NCBI GenBank assembly: GCA_032622095.1
Contig: CP136066.1
Location: 135,563,917 to 135,627,916, forward strand
Origin: Siphonodentalium dalli
Taxonomy: Eukaryota > Mollusca > Scaphopoda > Gadilida > Siphonodentaliidae
Direction: 5' to 3'
DNA: 64,000 nt
Part shown: positions 51,301 through 55,608 of the stretch, in pieces
Layout of the letters: each line of letters opens with the position of its first letter
Position numbering within the stretch: position 1 is the first letter of the stretch
The notes under the pieces: generated by a model
Databases searched by the model: none
The model's input: only the letters and a program-made list of their open reading frames with translations
Told to the model about the DNA's origin: nothing
Program-made: the position numbers and the translations under genes

Positions 51301-53698
51301 TCAGAGAGTCGGCATTCCCGTGATGGCCGAGATAAATCAGGATATTCTAGTCAGGACCACAGGTAACTATTTCATCATATACCCAGTGTTGTATTCTTAG
51401 TTTGAACCTATGTGGTAATATTCGGCTGGTTGGTCTAGGGTGATCCTGGATGCATGGCGTAATTACGTTACTAAAGCAGATGTAACAAGAATTTCAAATG
51501 TTTTTTTATATCAAAATCATTGCAAAACAACGAAAGTCGATTGGAAAACCTCCGAATAATATCACTTTTGTTTGTGTTTACCGCACTCGAGCAGATTGCC
51601 GAAGGATACCACAAGAGCCAGACGCTCAACTCCGGTTCAAGGCAAGGGTATCCTTCCGCCATCTGCTCTCATGTGATAAACACAAAACTGCAGCTCTATA
51701 TATTTATTTTCGTCCCATCACTTTTAATTTCCTGAACACCCCTCCAAATGAAGAGTAGACCATTCCAATGTACACTTTTATAACTGAATGGGAGAGTCAA
51801 TTTGTAAAGAAGGGGTTAAATTCTCATAAATTTTATGTCTGTTGTGACAGATCTAATCTCACTCGACCCAATCCAGTCGCTTATTTAACTGCAAGACTTC
51901 ACTAATTGCTAAGATTTGAGGGATATTTTTAAGTTAGGCCAATAAAATAAAATTCCCGTGTTCTCAAGCACCGCCCGCGTCTCGAAAATGTCGCCGCATC
52001 AAATTTTTTTATTTTCCCGGTACAATATATTTATGCACCGGTTACTTGTCATCCGATAATTTCATTCACCTCAGGTTTCATTTCATAATAAATACACCCT
52101 TTCACTTAAGATATCGAAGTATAAATGAAGCAGGGACCAGCCCAGACTATATTTTAAGGGTAAAGGCAGTTCTCCCTGCCACAAAAATAAGGCAAAGTTG
52201 GTGTTACAAAGTTTAAATTGATATCGACGCTATACAACGAAAATAGGAGAGCTGTAACGTGTAAATTAAAATTATGAAATAATGGTTCAGATATGGAGTC
52301 TTTGTGTTCACATCATCATCTTGATAACTATGAATAACACCCAAACACAATTGAGAGAATGGCAGCATTTAATAGCATCGTTTTGGTAGAATGGCAGCAA
52401 TTATTTTCGTATTTTTTTTATCAACGGTTTAAAAATGCCAACAATAACCAAAACGAAACGAAATCCTAAAAGCGCATGTTCATTTATACCGCTCGAAGTC
52501 CGGTTCAGATTTGAATATGCTGCACAATTGAATTTGTTTTCAAAAGATCTTTTACCAAACACAGGGAGTGGTGAACTGACACATTTTGAGATGTATATAA
52601 GTTGTAATCTTCATTGTAAGTTGTGATAATCTCAACTGTCAGTCTCACAGTTGAAGACACCTAACATTGTTTTCACAGCTGTCAGCAAGCAAGACTCAGG
52701 TGTGATATATGTTTCCAGTTTGGATCAATAAATGTGTTAATTGTTTTGATAACACACTATCAATGGACAACTGTGTGAAATCACTGTTGGTAGTGGTAAG
52801 ACAAGTTAATTAATAGCATGAATATTTGTGGGGGGGAGGCATTTTATCGCAATGCTGACAATTTTAGTGGTGGAGGAAAGACCATGCATGGGTTAACTTA
52901 GAATTGTAAATGACACCATTGAATGTAAAATTCACAGACCCCAGTGATGGTCAGTGGTGACCTTTTATTCGTAGGCTATTTAATGAGCTATAAACCTGAC
53001 TATTAACAAAGAAAATGAGGCTGAGACATAACTGAAAGTGGTACATGTGTAAAAGAACACTACATAATACATGTATACAAATAAACAAGATGAATGGAAA
53101 TATATCATGGATTCATATAAAATTACATATTTAAATGTCATTTTGGGGTATCTTTTTGAGATTTATAAAAAAACAAAACAAAAAAAACAGCCTCCCTGCC
53201 TCGTCTGATATTTTATGGAAAATTGCCTGAGAACACAGGTATTTTTTTTTAATGGCCTTAGGTTAGGAAGATGTTGCTCTTATTGCTAATTCAGTTTTCT
53301 CCAAGGAGGGAGTCTTATTGTAATTAAATTTTGACCTTTTGGTTTCAAAGAAAAAAATATGTTTATAAGTCATATGACTTTGTGACCAGTTGTCATCAGT
53401 TTATCTATTGAGTATCTCAACATTCATTGATTGTCTTGCTCGTTTCAGATCCCGACACCATGATGACTATAGAGACCGGGATGGTTATCGAGATCGGGAT
53501 GGATATCATGACCACGATGGTTACCGAAACAGGGACGGTGGACATTCGAGAGACTATCGAGATGGGGGCTATAATAACAGAGGAGGATATGATCAAAGGT
53601 GGCATGGCGACAGTGATCACTATCGGTCTGATCGAGATCGTAATCGCAATAGATATGACAATCACAGCAGCCATGGCAATAGAAGTGGTTACCATTAG
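9520..53698 (+). CDS. ZNF280/POGZ-like multi-C2H2 zinc-finger protein, whole gene span (17 coding exons, 1393 aa)
   Basis: The gene encodes a probable nuclear chromatin or transcription factor. Its zinc-finger block (aa 357-677) matches the order and motifs of vertebrate ZNF280 and POGZ: a YYYG element before finger 1, QCKHCYKQF, EMPYICPLCSFRSSMYSDV, CLYCLKVF, and C-x2-C-RFATSCSFAYANHM. Exons sum to 4182 nt in one open frame and all 16 introns are GT-AG with matching phase. Layout: basic N-terminus (aa 1-52, RRSSRSRK), helical Glu/Lys/Ala-rich segment (about 70-125), SIM-like DDDLIIVGE (about 134-142), Pro-rich and Gln-rich linkers, Lys-rich NLS-like patch (about 300-320), fingers, acidic Ser/Glu/Asp region (743-1191), Arg/Asp/Gly/Tyr-rich tail. 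No CENP-B HTH or DDE domain is present, so ZNF280-like is the safer name; orthology to one member is not settled. ATG at 9520 is the first Met after the splice acceptor at 9501. Confidence 0.88.
10594..11370 (+). repeat. Family 5 tandem-repeat element (GACCTTGAATTGACC units)
   Basis: Begins TATATATAAGAACTAGAAGG and has about six units of roughly 95-125 bases. Units contain TTTGACCTTGAAATGACCCG, TTTCAAGGTCACGTC and CACATACCAAGTTTCATCG. It ends in an ACACACAGACACACAAACAG simple repeat. It lies in intron 1. Open frames here are repeat translations. Confidence 0.75.
11380..12587. other. intron 1 sequence without recognisable features
   Basis: AT-rich intronic DNA. One short piece (about 12345-12410, CACTCTCTAAACTGAGCGC) recurs near 41540 and is therefore a dispersed repeat fragment. 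Confidence 0.4.
12588..12824 (+). CDS. coding exon 2 (aa 52-130)
   Basis: Acceptor ttgtag ends at 12587 and donor GTTTGT starts at 12825. The exon is phase 1 to phase 1. It encodes a charged, probably helical segment (LMECFEEELSSF, then AEAEYKQSKKVAEDAIAEAN) that may form a short coiled coil. The family relation of this part is not recognisable. Confidence 0.78.
13946..14052. repeat. 107-bp near-perfect hairpin
   Basis: GGTTATCACCACC ... GAGATCCGTATTCAAGTC and its complement GACTTGAATACGGATCTC ... GGTGATGATAACC form arms of about 48 bases around a short loop. It sits at the left edge of the sequence inserted in the family 1 element. Confidence 0.85.
14053..14979. mobile_element. 927-bp element with 15-bp terminal inverted repeats
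   Basis: The left end AATTTATCTTACAAT (14053-14067) is the exact complement of the right end ATTGTAAGATAAATT (14965-14979). It splits the family 1 element and abuts the hairpin at 13946-14052, which may be part of the same insertion. No coding region and no clear target duplication are seen. Confidence 0.7.
15282..15314 (+). repeat. 33-base poly-C tract
   Basis: An uninterrupted run of cytosines in intron 2, followed within 30 bases by a run of ten T. Such runs are prone to assembly and replication error, so the length is uncertain. Confidence 0.9.
15730..16079 (+). CDS. coding exon 3, SIM-like motif and Pro-rich region (aa 131-247)
   Basis: Acceptor ttccag ends at 15729 and donor GTAAGT starts at 16080. 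The exon begins VPANDDDLIIVGE: acidic residues followed by a four-residue hydrophobic core, the form of a SUMO-interaction motif. ZNF280 proteins carry a similar acidic LIFVG motif near their N-terminus (established knowledge). It then runs through Pro/Thr/Gln-rich sequence and ends FQQVNFV at phase 0. Confidence 0.85.
16246..16735 (+). repeat. Family 1 element, degraded, 3' truncated
   Basis: The decayed head TTTTACTTGTAAAGTTTGGG with TTGCCATGGCCTGGTATCC is followed by about three diverged units. The characteristic 3' hairpin is missing. It lies in intron 3. Confidence 0.75.
16971..17070 (+). CDS. coding exon 4, Gln/Asn-rich linker (aa 248-281)
   Basis: Acceptor tttgtgcag ends at 16970 and donor GTAGTC starts at 17071. 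It encodes QPSVNPVNMINSAAQ and further Gln/Lys-rich low-complexity sequence. Phase 0 in, phase 1 out, matching both neighbouring exons. Confidence 0.78.
17104..17720 (+). repeat. Family 6 tandem-repeat element (GACGAGATCTCGGAAAC units)
   Basis: A CTGTCTGTTTGTTTGTCTG run is followed by CGGCCGATCGGGTCGAAACT. Three units of about 122 bases contain CGCATGCGCAGACGAGATCT and GAGCTATCGACTTGAAATTT. It ends GCCCGGACAATGTGGGC, a short hairpin, then CTAGTCTACTATATA. The overlapping long open frames on both strands follow from the repeat. Confidence 0.75.
17780..18378 (+). repeat. related element with GACCTTGA core, next to family 6
   Basis: Starts ACTTTATAGAATCGAAAACG and carries ACCTTGACCTTGAAAATGATC (family 5-like). 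It ends with hairpin CGCCAGTGGCG, then CTGCTAGTCTTATATATA. The terminal CTAGTCTTATATATA is the approximate complement of the family 5 start TATATATAAGAACTAG. Confidence 0.55.
18888..19033. repeat. 146-bp hairpin in intron 4
   Basis: The left arm GGTATCTCAAACTCGTTCTA ... CTATTTGAGCC pairs with the right arm GGCTCAAATCGAATTTAGTG ... ATGTGAGATCC. Arms are about 66 bases with a loop of about 12. It lies 108 bases upstream of exon 5. Confidence 0.82.
19141..19278 (+). CDS. coding exon 5, Lys-rich NLS-like linker (aa 281-327)
   Basis: Acceptor tgtttcag ends at 19140 and donor GTATGT starts at 19279. The exon encodes DLLLDSGSTLKVAGSLFGKR, then VVKKKMVKKMAIAAD. The KR...KKKMVKK arrangement resembles a bipartite nuclear-localisation signal. 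The single Cys2 finger that POGZ has in this part is not present. Confidence 0.78.
19915..20420 (+). pseudogene. degenerate coding-like segment of unknown origin
   Basis: Two + strand frames read like decayed protein. One (ending TAA 20063) includes CNYIHGQHKIELTEVQWQDL. The next, 20058-20237, includes EEFQSFVPDQLLSTGQNVRS and LPLEGFILQIFHNLDLEMIK. A frameshift would join them. I do not recognise the family. It lies in intron 5 and cannot be spliced in frame without stops. Confidence 0.3.
20638..21431. mobile_element. 794-bp non-autonomous hAT-type element
   Basis: Terminal inverted repeats TAGGGCTAGGCGGTATT and AATACCGCCTAGCCCTA are complementary. The flanks GTTGCTCT (20630-20637) and GTTGCTCA (21432-21439) are an 8-base target duplication with one change. 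No transposase is present. It is in intron 5. Confidence 0.9.
21645..22400. other. intron 5 AT-rich sequence with a possible transposon end
   Basis: CAGGGCCCAAGCTAGG at about 21655 followed by GACTTCTCCCTCTTGAG looks like a hAT-type terminus, but no matching complement was found downstream. No coding region. Confidence 0.25.
22669..22757 (+). CDS. coding exon 6, YYYG family signature (aa 327-356)
   Basis: Acceptor tattgtag ends at 22668 and donor GTATTT starts at 22758. It encodes NWVPLDEYYYGKLLGD and ends EYRFK directly before finger 1. Vertebrate POGZ/ZNF280 have the same D-x-FYYG element at this position, which is strong evidence for the family. The exon shifts the phase from 1 to 0, exactly as exon 7 needs. 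Confidence 0.85.
22848..23163 (+). repeat. Family 1 element, 5' fragment
   Basis: The head ACTCAACTTTAC-TTT-GTAAAGTTTGAGCT, then TTGCCATGGGTTGGTGTCC and about two units. It stops where a second complete head begins at 23164. Confidence 0.75.
23222..24506. mobile_element. 1285-bp non-autonomous hAT-type element inside the family 1 element
   Basis: The ends TAGTGTTGGAAACGATTA and TAATCGTTTCAACACTA are complementary except for one base. An exact 8-base duplication, TCCGTGTG, flanks it at 23214-23221 and 24507-24514. Subterminal GACTAGTCG motifs occur at both ends. A 110-base hairpin lies inside it. No transposase frame. Confidence 0.95.
23884..23993. repeat. about 110-bp hairpin inside the hAT-type element
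   Basis: GGCATACTGACATAGTGCTT, then CAGTAAACAGGTGTTACATA, pairs almost perfectly with TATGTAACACCTGTTTACTA, then AAGCACTATGCCAGTAT. Arms are about 50 bases with a short loop. Confidence 0.88.
27075..27780. other. intron 6 AT-rich sequence without recognisable features
   Basis: No coding potential is supported. About 27600-27680 weakly resembles the dispersed repeat at 3980-4060 and 45740-45812. Confidence 0.3.
27788..27843 (+). repeat. G-rich minisatellite, about 3 units
   Basis: Units of CCTTYTACCTTGGGGGGG with increasing G-run length end in a 15-base poly-G. The last unit was the target of the hAT-type element that starts at 27844. Confidence 0.8.
27844..29207. mobile_element. 1364-bp non-autonomous hAT-type element with AACCGGTT subterminal motifs
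   Basis: Perfect 16-base terminal inverted repeats TAGAGCTGAAACGGTT and AACCGTTTCAGCTCTA. An exact 8-base duplication GCCTTTTA lies at 27836-27843 and 29208-29215. Palindromic TAACCGGTTA-type motifs are clustered at both ends and probably bound the transposase. The interior has no recognisable transposase. It is in intron 6, about 150 bases before exon 7. Confidence 0.95.
29356..29526 (+). CDS. coding exon 7, C2H2 fingers 1 and 2 (aa 357-413)
   Basis: Acceptor tttatttcag ends at 29355 and donor GTGAGT starts at 29527. Finger 1 uses C357, C360, H373 and H377. Finger 2 starts CKHCYKQFDTPFEMQSH with C394, C397 and H410; its last His (H415) is in exon 8. The intron before this exon (about 6.6 kb) holds three large transposon insertions. 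Confidence 0.93.
29807..30252 (+). repeat. Family 4 element (ACGCCCGTTT ends)
   Basis: The head TATACGCCCGTTTGAAAAAA with hairpin CCGTTT-GAA-AAACGG is followed by two internal units with CCAAATTTGGTATG (29913-29926). Near the 3' end AAACGGGCGT (30211-30220) is the complement of the 5' end. It is followed by the weak hairpin CATGCC...GGCGTG and CTCTTGTT. Confidence 0.8.
30730..31080 (+). repeat. Family 2 element, 5' fragment
   Basis: The head AGCTCACCTGAGATGAAGTC, then CTGGTGGAGCTATAGTCATC and two internal units (GGTCACTGGGTCAA, GGGCCATAACTCTTTCC). No 3' end is seen before unrelated sequence. Confidence 0.75.
31610..32175 (+). repeat. Family 2 element, short complete copy
   Basis: The head AGCTCACCTGAGGCAAAGAC and two internal units precede a 3' end with AGTCCCAGTCTTCTCC, then TCTGGTGAACT, then the hairpin ACAGTCATTGACTGT (32152-32166) and CTTGTTTTG. 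It lies in intron 7, 180 bases before exon 8. Confidence 0.8.
32357..32536 (+). CDS. coding exon 8, C2H2 fingers 3 and 4 (aa 414-473)
   Basis: Acceptor tttcag ends at 32356 and donor GTTGGT starts at 32537. Finger 3 uses C424, C427, H440 and H445. Finger 4 (C454, C457, H470, H475, the last in exon 9) has EMPYICPLCSFRSSMYSDV, almost the same as the POGZ/ZNF280 finger. The exon is exactly 60 codons at phase 0. Confidence 0.94.
32537..33591. other. intron 8, no recognisable features
   Basis: AT-rich intronic sequence. The open frame at about 32828-33037 has no recognisable domain and no splice logic linking it to the gene. Confidence 0.4.
33592..33823 (+). CDS. coding exon 9, C2H2 fingers 5 and 6 (aa 474-551)
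   Basis: Acceptor tatttacag ends at 33591 and donor GTTTGT starts at 33824. Finger 5 begins LLCLYCLKVF (C483, C486) but its His pair (H508, H512) comes 21 residues later instead of about 12, so the finger loop is expanded. Finger 6 is canonical (C521, C524, H537, H542). The exon ends in a Gln/Lys-rich linker. Confidence 0.92.
34148..34951. mobile_element. possible non-autonomous hAT-type element (GGGTTGG-TGATTTAAATC ends)
   Basis: The left end GGGTTGGCTGATTTAAATCA and the right end with AAAAAATCACCAACC are approximate complements rich in GATTTAAATC and GATTTTTTT. No exact target duplication could be set. It is in intron 9. Confidence 0.55.
35395..35912 (+). repeat. Family 1 element, short complete copy
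   Basis: The smallest intact copy, about 515 bases. It has the head AGCTCAACTTTACTTGTAAA-GTTTGAGCT, TTGCCATGGCTTGGTATCC, two to three internal units, then AAGTTGAGCT and hairpin GTGTCATTGACAC (35888-35900). It shows the full architecture best. Confidence 0.85.
35913..37080. other. intron 9 sequence
   Basis: 36424-36512 contains palindromic GGTACC-rich sequence (GGTACCAGTACTGGTACCGG) related to 38252-38325. No coding region is supported. Confidence 0.35.
37094..38040 (+). repeat. six-copy satellite with poly-G/poly-C palindromes
   Basis: Units of about 149-185 bases start at 37107, 37292, 37456, 37605, 37770 and 37938. Each contains AAATTCTTACTCTATCAAAT, CTCATATAAAGTTAATTTCT and AAATCATACGTTTAATTT. 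Most junctions have G-run, GATACTC-AGGCCT-GGGTATC, C-run, a near-perfect palindrome. Unit length varies mainly through the homopolymers. Confidence 0.92.
38155..38245 (+). repeat. G-rich repeat related to the satellite junction
   Basis: Repeats of GGGGGGGAGATACCCAGGG and GGGGAAGATACCC derive from the satellite palindrome arms, without the AT-rich body of the unit. Confidence 0.75.
38350..39355. other. intron 9 AT-rich sequence without recognisable features
   Basis: Short imperfect repeats such as CAATTGGATATTTGTAATAT / ATCCAACTGTTGAATGATAT form a small hairpin near 38870-38905. No gene is supported. Confidence 0.3.
39360..39450 (+). repeat. Family 1 element, 3' end fragment beside exon 10
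   Basis: CCAAGTTGAGCTACAGTG then GTGTCACTGACTA and TTTCATT is a decayed family 1 3' end. It finishes about 45 bases before the exon 10 acceptor at 39492, so it overlaps the likely branch-point region. Confidence 0.75.
39493..39667 (+). CDS. coding exon 10, linker and finger 7 (aa 551-609)
   Basis: Acceptor attccag ends at 39492 and donor GTTAGT starts at 39668. A Lys/Arg/Ala-rich linker precedes DCYECKMPMLAADHYK. This matches the CLEC...IPD..NHF element of POGZ/ZNF280, with C595, C598, H607 and H611 as likely zinc ligands (short loop of 8). Confidence 0.88.
40003..40260. mobile_element. 258-bp foldback element in intron 10
   Basis: The outer arms CTGCCATAAACAGAAAGAAT and its complement ATTCTTTCTGTTTATGGCAG extend over about 75 bases. 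Inner sequence around TAACAAAGCCT / AGGCTTTGTTA continues the pairing toward the centre near 40132. TTAA occurs close outside both ends and could be a target duplication. Confidence 0.82.
40424..40608 (+). CDS. coding exon 11, finger 8 and start of finger 9 (aa 609-671)
   Basis: Acceptor tctttcag ends at 40423 and donor GTAAGT starts at 40609. Finger 8 reads VECVMCRFATSCSFAYANHM (C614, C617, H630, H635), the counterpart of CSLCRYSTCCSRAYANHM in the family. Finger 9 begins YCLCGFGSKFGN with a C-x-C in place of C-x2-C. Confidence 0.92.
40935..41345 (+). repeat. Family 1 element, 5' truncated
   Basis: Two to three diverged units end CCAAGTTGAGCTACAGTG with a mutated hairpin GTGTCATTGGCAC at 41322-41334. 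It is in intron 11. Confidence 0.75.
41650..41721 (+). CDS. coding exon 12, end of finger 9 (aa 671-694)
   Basis: Acceptor tttttgcag ends at 41649 and donor GTTTGT starts at 41722. It encodes ATHLVYCTKKTCYSQIP, with H673 and C677 as the likely second ligand pair (POGZ has MAKHLVFNPSH here). 72 nt, phase 1 to phase 1. Confidence 0.82.
41915..42300 (+). repeat. dispersed repeat with TACCCCCAACCAAAAGATGG head
   Basis: The head is followed by GTCTGTCTGTCCATCCGTCC and GATGAAATTTGGTATGCAGG, the core shared with other families. 42211-42300 also matches repeats at 51729 and 57194. It is in intron 12. Confidence 0.55.
42318..42404 (+). CDS. coding exon 13 (aa 695-723)
   Basis: Acceptor tcttcttcag ends at 42317 and donor GTGAGT starts at 42405. 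It encodes VAAEPEEKAFGANILDMLGL followed by VKKQPRVIH. There is no known domain; the short hydrophobic helix-like ILDMLGLV could be a protein-binding motif, but I cannot name it. Confidence 0.78.
42651..42706 (+). CDS. coding exon 14 (aa 724-742)
   Basis: Acceptor tactttcag ends at 42650 and donor GTAAGT starts at 42707. It encodes RRSGDLNISDYSNDSLFHD. Phase 1 in, phase 0 out, connecting exon 13 to the long acidic exon. Confidence 0.75.
43036..44382 (+). CDS. coding exon 15, long acidic Ser/Glu/Asp-rich exon (aa 743-1191)
   Basis: Acceptor cctcccacag ends at 43035 and donor GTATGG starts at 44383. This is an uninterrupted frame of 449 codons with very high Ser, Glu, Asp and Asn content, so it is probably disordered. 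It starts DEDSVADVSDVISKCI, then a basic KCSQRNRRRS patch, then the acidic stretch. Residues about 985-1026 are a 9-residue tandem repeat (SGQVDEEVN type). Minus-strand open frames here are shadows of the biased composition. Confidence 0.9.
43762..43887 (+). repeat. 27-bp coding tandem repeat in exon 15
   Basis: Four full copies and one partial copy of a 27-base unit encode SGQDDEEVS, SGQVDEEVN, SGQVDEEVK and SGQVDEEVN, then a degraded SEHVEEV. Copies start at 43762, 43789, 43816 and 43843. They are nearly identical in DNA, so the array is recent and may vary in length between individuals. Confidence 0.9.
44483..44962 (+). repeat. Family 3 element, with 3' hairpin
   Basis: The palindromic head TTACCCATACCATGTATGGT-AAA is followed by CATAGTGTCGTTGTCCGG, a TCCGTCCGTCCG run and two internal units with ACCAAATTTGGTATGTGAG. 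It ends in AATGTCATTGACATT then GTCATTTG. The hairpin has the GTCATTGAC core seen in family 1. It starts 100 bases after exon 15. Confidence 0.78.
44963..46232. other. intron 15 sequence with one dispersed repeat
   Basis: 45647-45812 matches 3867-4060 (see the entry for 3602-5800). The rest has no recognisable feature. Confidence 0.4.
46240..46987. mobile_element. 748-bp piggyBac-like non-autonomous element
   Basis: Terminal inverted repeats CCCTTTGAACCC and GGGTTCAAAGGG are exact complements. TTAA lies immediately outside both ends (46236-46239 and 46988-46991), the target duplication typical of piggyBac. The interior has no transposase. It carries two diverged copies of a unit with GCGCGAAGAAACA. 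Confidence 0.9.
47385..50549 (+). repeat. Family 2 element, long chimeric copy
   Basis: The head AGCTCACCTGAGACGAAGTC-TCCGGTGGAGCT, TCCGTCTGTCCGTCCGTCC, and several GGTCACTGGGTCAAAT units. The 3' end has GGTCTCCAGAGTCCCAGTC, CTGGTGAGCG, and hairpin ACAGTCATTGACTGT (50525-50539). Inside lie a family 3-like stretch (about 48062-48200) and a foreign tandem block (48240-49580). It occupies half of intron 15. Confidence 0.8.
48395..49580 (+). repeat. about 430-bp tandem repeat block with internal hairpins
   Basis: Roughly 2.7 copies of a unit contain GGCCTCATCTTCTGGGAAGT, GTTAAATTTCCCTTCTAGGA, TTTGCAGAAGATAAAATTCA and GAATGAGGTCCCCAGAGGG. Arms at 48741-48771 and 48799-48829 are exact complements over 31 bases. 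Arms at 49189-49217 and 49223-49251 form a hairpin with a 5-base loop. The short open frames here are repeat translations. Confidence 0.88.
50550..51003. other. end of intron 15, no recognisable features
   Basis: AT-rich sequence leading to the exon 16 acceptor. No coding region is supported outside the exon. Confidence 0.4.
51004..51362 (+). CDS. coding exon 16, Lys/Asp/Ser-rich region passing into an RD/RS-like tail (aa 1192-1311)
   Basis: Acceptor tattccag ends at 51003 and donor GTAACT starts at 51363. It encodes SSQDAENKPENATEKESFQP and later HDRSRDRDRGYSSESRHSRD. Charged alternating Arg/Asp/Ser sequence of this kind is common in RNA- or chromatin-associated nuclear proteins. Confidence 0.83.
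51363..52129. other. start of intron 16 with a dispersed repeat
   Basis: About 51729-51826 (CCTGAACACCCCTCCAAATG ... GGGGTTAAA) matches 57194-57272 and 42211-42300. Otherwise nothing recognisable. Confidence 0.4.
52130..52900 (-). mobile_element. degraded, inverted copy of the hAT-type element at 55619
   Basis: Begins CAGGGACCAGCC, the same terminus as the 55619-56482 element. It follows that element's complement for about 770 bases: GGTTCAGATATGGAGTCTTT against AAAGACTCCATATTTCAACC, and GTGTTAATTGTTTTG. The far terminal repeat is lost, so no target duplication can be set. Confidence 0.75.
53449..53698 (+). CDS. coding exon 17, Arg/Asp/Gly/Tyr-rich C-terminal tail and stop (aa 1311-1393)
   Basis: Acceptor cgtttcag ends at 53448 and stop TAG is at 53696. 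The tail opens SRHHDDYRDRDGYRDRDGYH, with hexapeptide units YRDRDG, YRDRDG, YHDHDG and YRNRDG, then Gly/Asn/Arg-rich sequence ending NRSGYH. It is low complexity and probably disordered. Long open frames in other frames and on the minus strand here result from the repetitive composition. Confidence 0.85.
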
Positions 53699-53985
53699 AA
53701 ACCACTCTCATTAGTTGTCTTCTTGTCCCCATCAATCTGCTTTATGTCTATTGCATCACATACGTTGTACCCAATTGTCTTCATTTATCACAGACAACAT
53801 GATATATTGCTAGTGATTGTTTTAAAGGGAAGGGCCAGGTTTGAAGAATATATTTGGTAAAATAGTATTGGTAAGTTTATCAGAATTGATTCCATATACC
53901 CAATACGAAATTATCTGTGCCATTAGATGTCTGTTTGACATTTCTATTATTTTTCATTCAATAAAATTTTTCGTGTTGAAACCAT
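53699..53985 (+). other. 3' UTR with polyadenylation signal
   Basis: After the stop at 53698 there is a short AT-rich UTR with AATAAA at 53960-53965, about 262 bases past the stop. Cleavage would be expected roughly 10-30 bases later. A repeat element starts soon after, at 54054. Confidence 0.65.
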
Positions 53986-54778
53986 TGTTATGCAAAATCT
54001 CGTTATTGGAGAGTTATTAGTAATTAAAATAAGAACAAAGTTGATCTATTTTTAGCTCAACTTATCAAAGTTAAGTTTCAGCTATTGCCATGGGTTGGTC
54101 CTGTGTCCGTCAACAATTTCGGTTAGCACACTCTATAGGTTACATCTCTTATCCAATCGTCACCAACTTCATATGGATAACCGGGGTGACCTCTAGATAG
54201 GAGGCATAAATATTTTAATTTTTTTTTTACAAAAACATGGCCACCAGCAGCCATCTTTGATTTCAAATTTGAATCCATTGCCACACCCTGTAGCCCGCTT
54301 TTATTGGAGAATTGTTTTGAAAATTTACCAGCATGTTTTGGATCGCCCCTGGATAGGAGCAATCAAATTAGAATGATTTTCGATGAAAAACATGGCCACC
54401 AGCAAACATCTTGGATTTGCTCTTTGCATGAATAAATCCTTTGGCACACCCTACAGACTTACATCCCTCATCCGATCATCACCAAACTTCATATGGATCT
54501 TCGGGTAACATCTAGATGGGAGCCATTAAATTTTTCATCAACAAATTCCTTGAGCACACCATGCAGCCCACAATTATTGGTGAAATTTTTTTGAAAATTT
54601 ACAGGCATGTTTGGGATCACCTCTAGATGGGCGCTATTGAATTTTAACAATTTTTTAATGAAAAACATGGCCACTGGCAGCCATCTTGAATATTACTCTT
54701 TGCATCACTAAATCCTTTGACACACCCTATATCATCCGATGTCACCAAACTTCATGTGGATCCTCGGGGTGACCTCTA

Positions 54779-55490
54779 CAGGGTTTGCACAGAAATGAAC
54801 AGTCTTTGAATTTCGGACCTTGGAATGGATAATCCTTGGATCCGATTTGAACCTTTAATAGTACTTGAATTGAACAACCAGTCCTTGAATTGTCCTTGAA
54901 TATTGAGAAAGTGTGGAACCCCATCAGTGGCTCCTCCCCTACACTTGTATAACAATGTAAATATCGTTAACTATCCGATCAGTGCACGTAATTTTAGCTG
55001 CACAAACAACAGTTGCGCTTCATTTCATACAACATTCCAATCTTTCACTACCCGGTACCCTACTGGTAGGGTTACATGCTTTAGCACTCTCTAGTCACAC
55101 AGACCATCTTTCAGATAACTGTTCAATTTGACATGAACATTTTAACCAATCACTATCTGTATTCAAACCAGGGTTGGGGTAATTGTAATTTGTAATTGTA
55201 ATTGAATGTAATTGAATTTCAAACTAATTAAAATATCTACCTCTCCCTACTCCTGTACACATATAAATGATTGGAATTAAGACTATCAGCCTGAAATACT
55301 CTCTTTCATACAAGTTTGTTTTATATTGCCAATTTTCATGGTAGTCTTTCGTGATATTCCCGTAGCGACCATGAAACTTTTAGTAAAACAAATTTATGTA
55401 GTATTTTATATGCAAGATTGACACAATTCCTCAATGAATTTGACCAATATAGTGCTTGAATCAAATTGTGAAAATCCTGTGTGAACCCTG
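54779..55490. mobile_element. 712-bp inverted-repeat element (CAGGGTTTGCACAG ends)
   Basis: CAGGGTTTGCACAGAA on the left and CCTGTGTGAACCCTG on the right are approximate complements. They interrupt family 1 within CTCTAGATGGGAGC: CTCTA is left of the element and CTCTCGATGGGAGC right of it, suggesting a short, decayed duplication. The ends look hAT-like, but the duplication is not a clean 8 bases. Confidence 0.7.
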
Positions 55491-55608
55491 CTCTCGATGG
55501 GAGCTTAACCATTTTTTTCCGAATTTGTAGAAAGATGGCTGCCAGTGGCCATTTTGGATTTTATTCTTTGTATGACTAAATCCGATCATCACCAAACTTA
55601 CCATTTTT

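Noticed and set aside
53417-53735. Minus-strand 92- and 96-aa frames and + frame 95 aa over exon 17
   Set aside because: They are composition shadows of the RD/GY repeat. Only one frame joins exon 16 in phase and ends with a stop near a polyadenylation signal.
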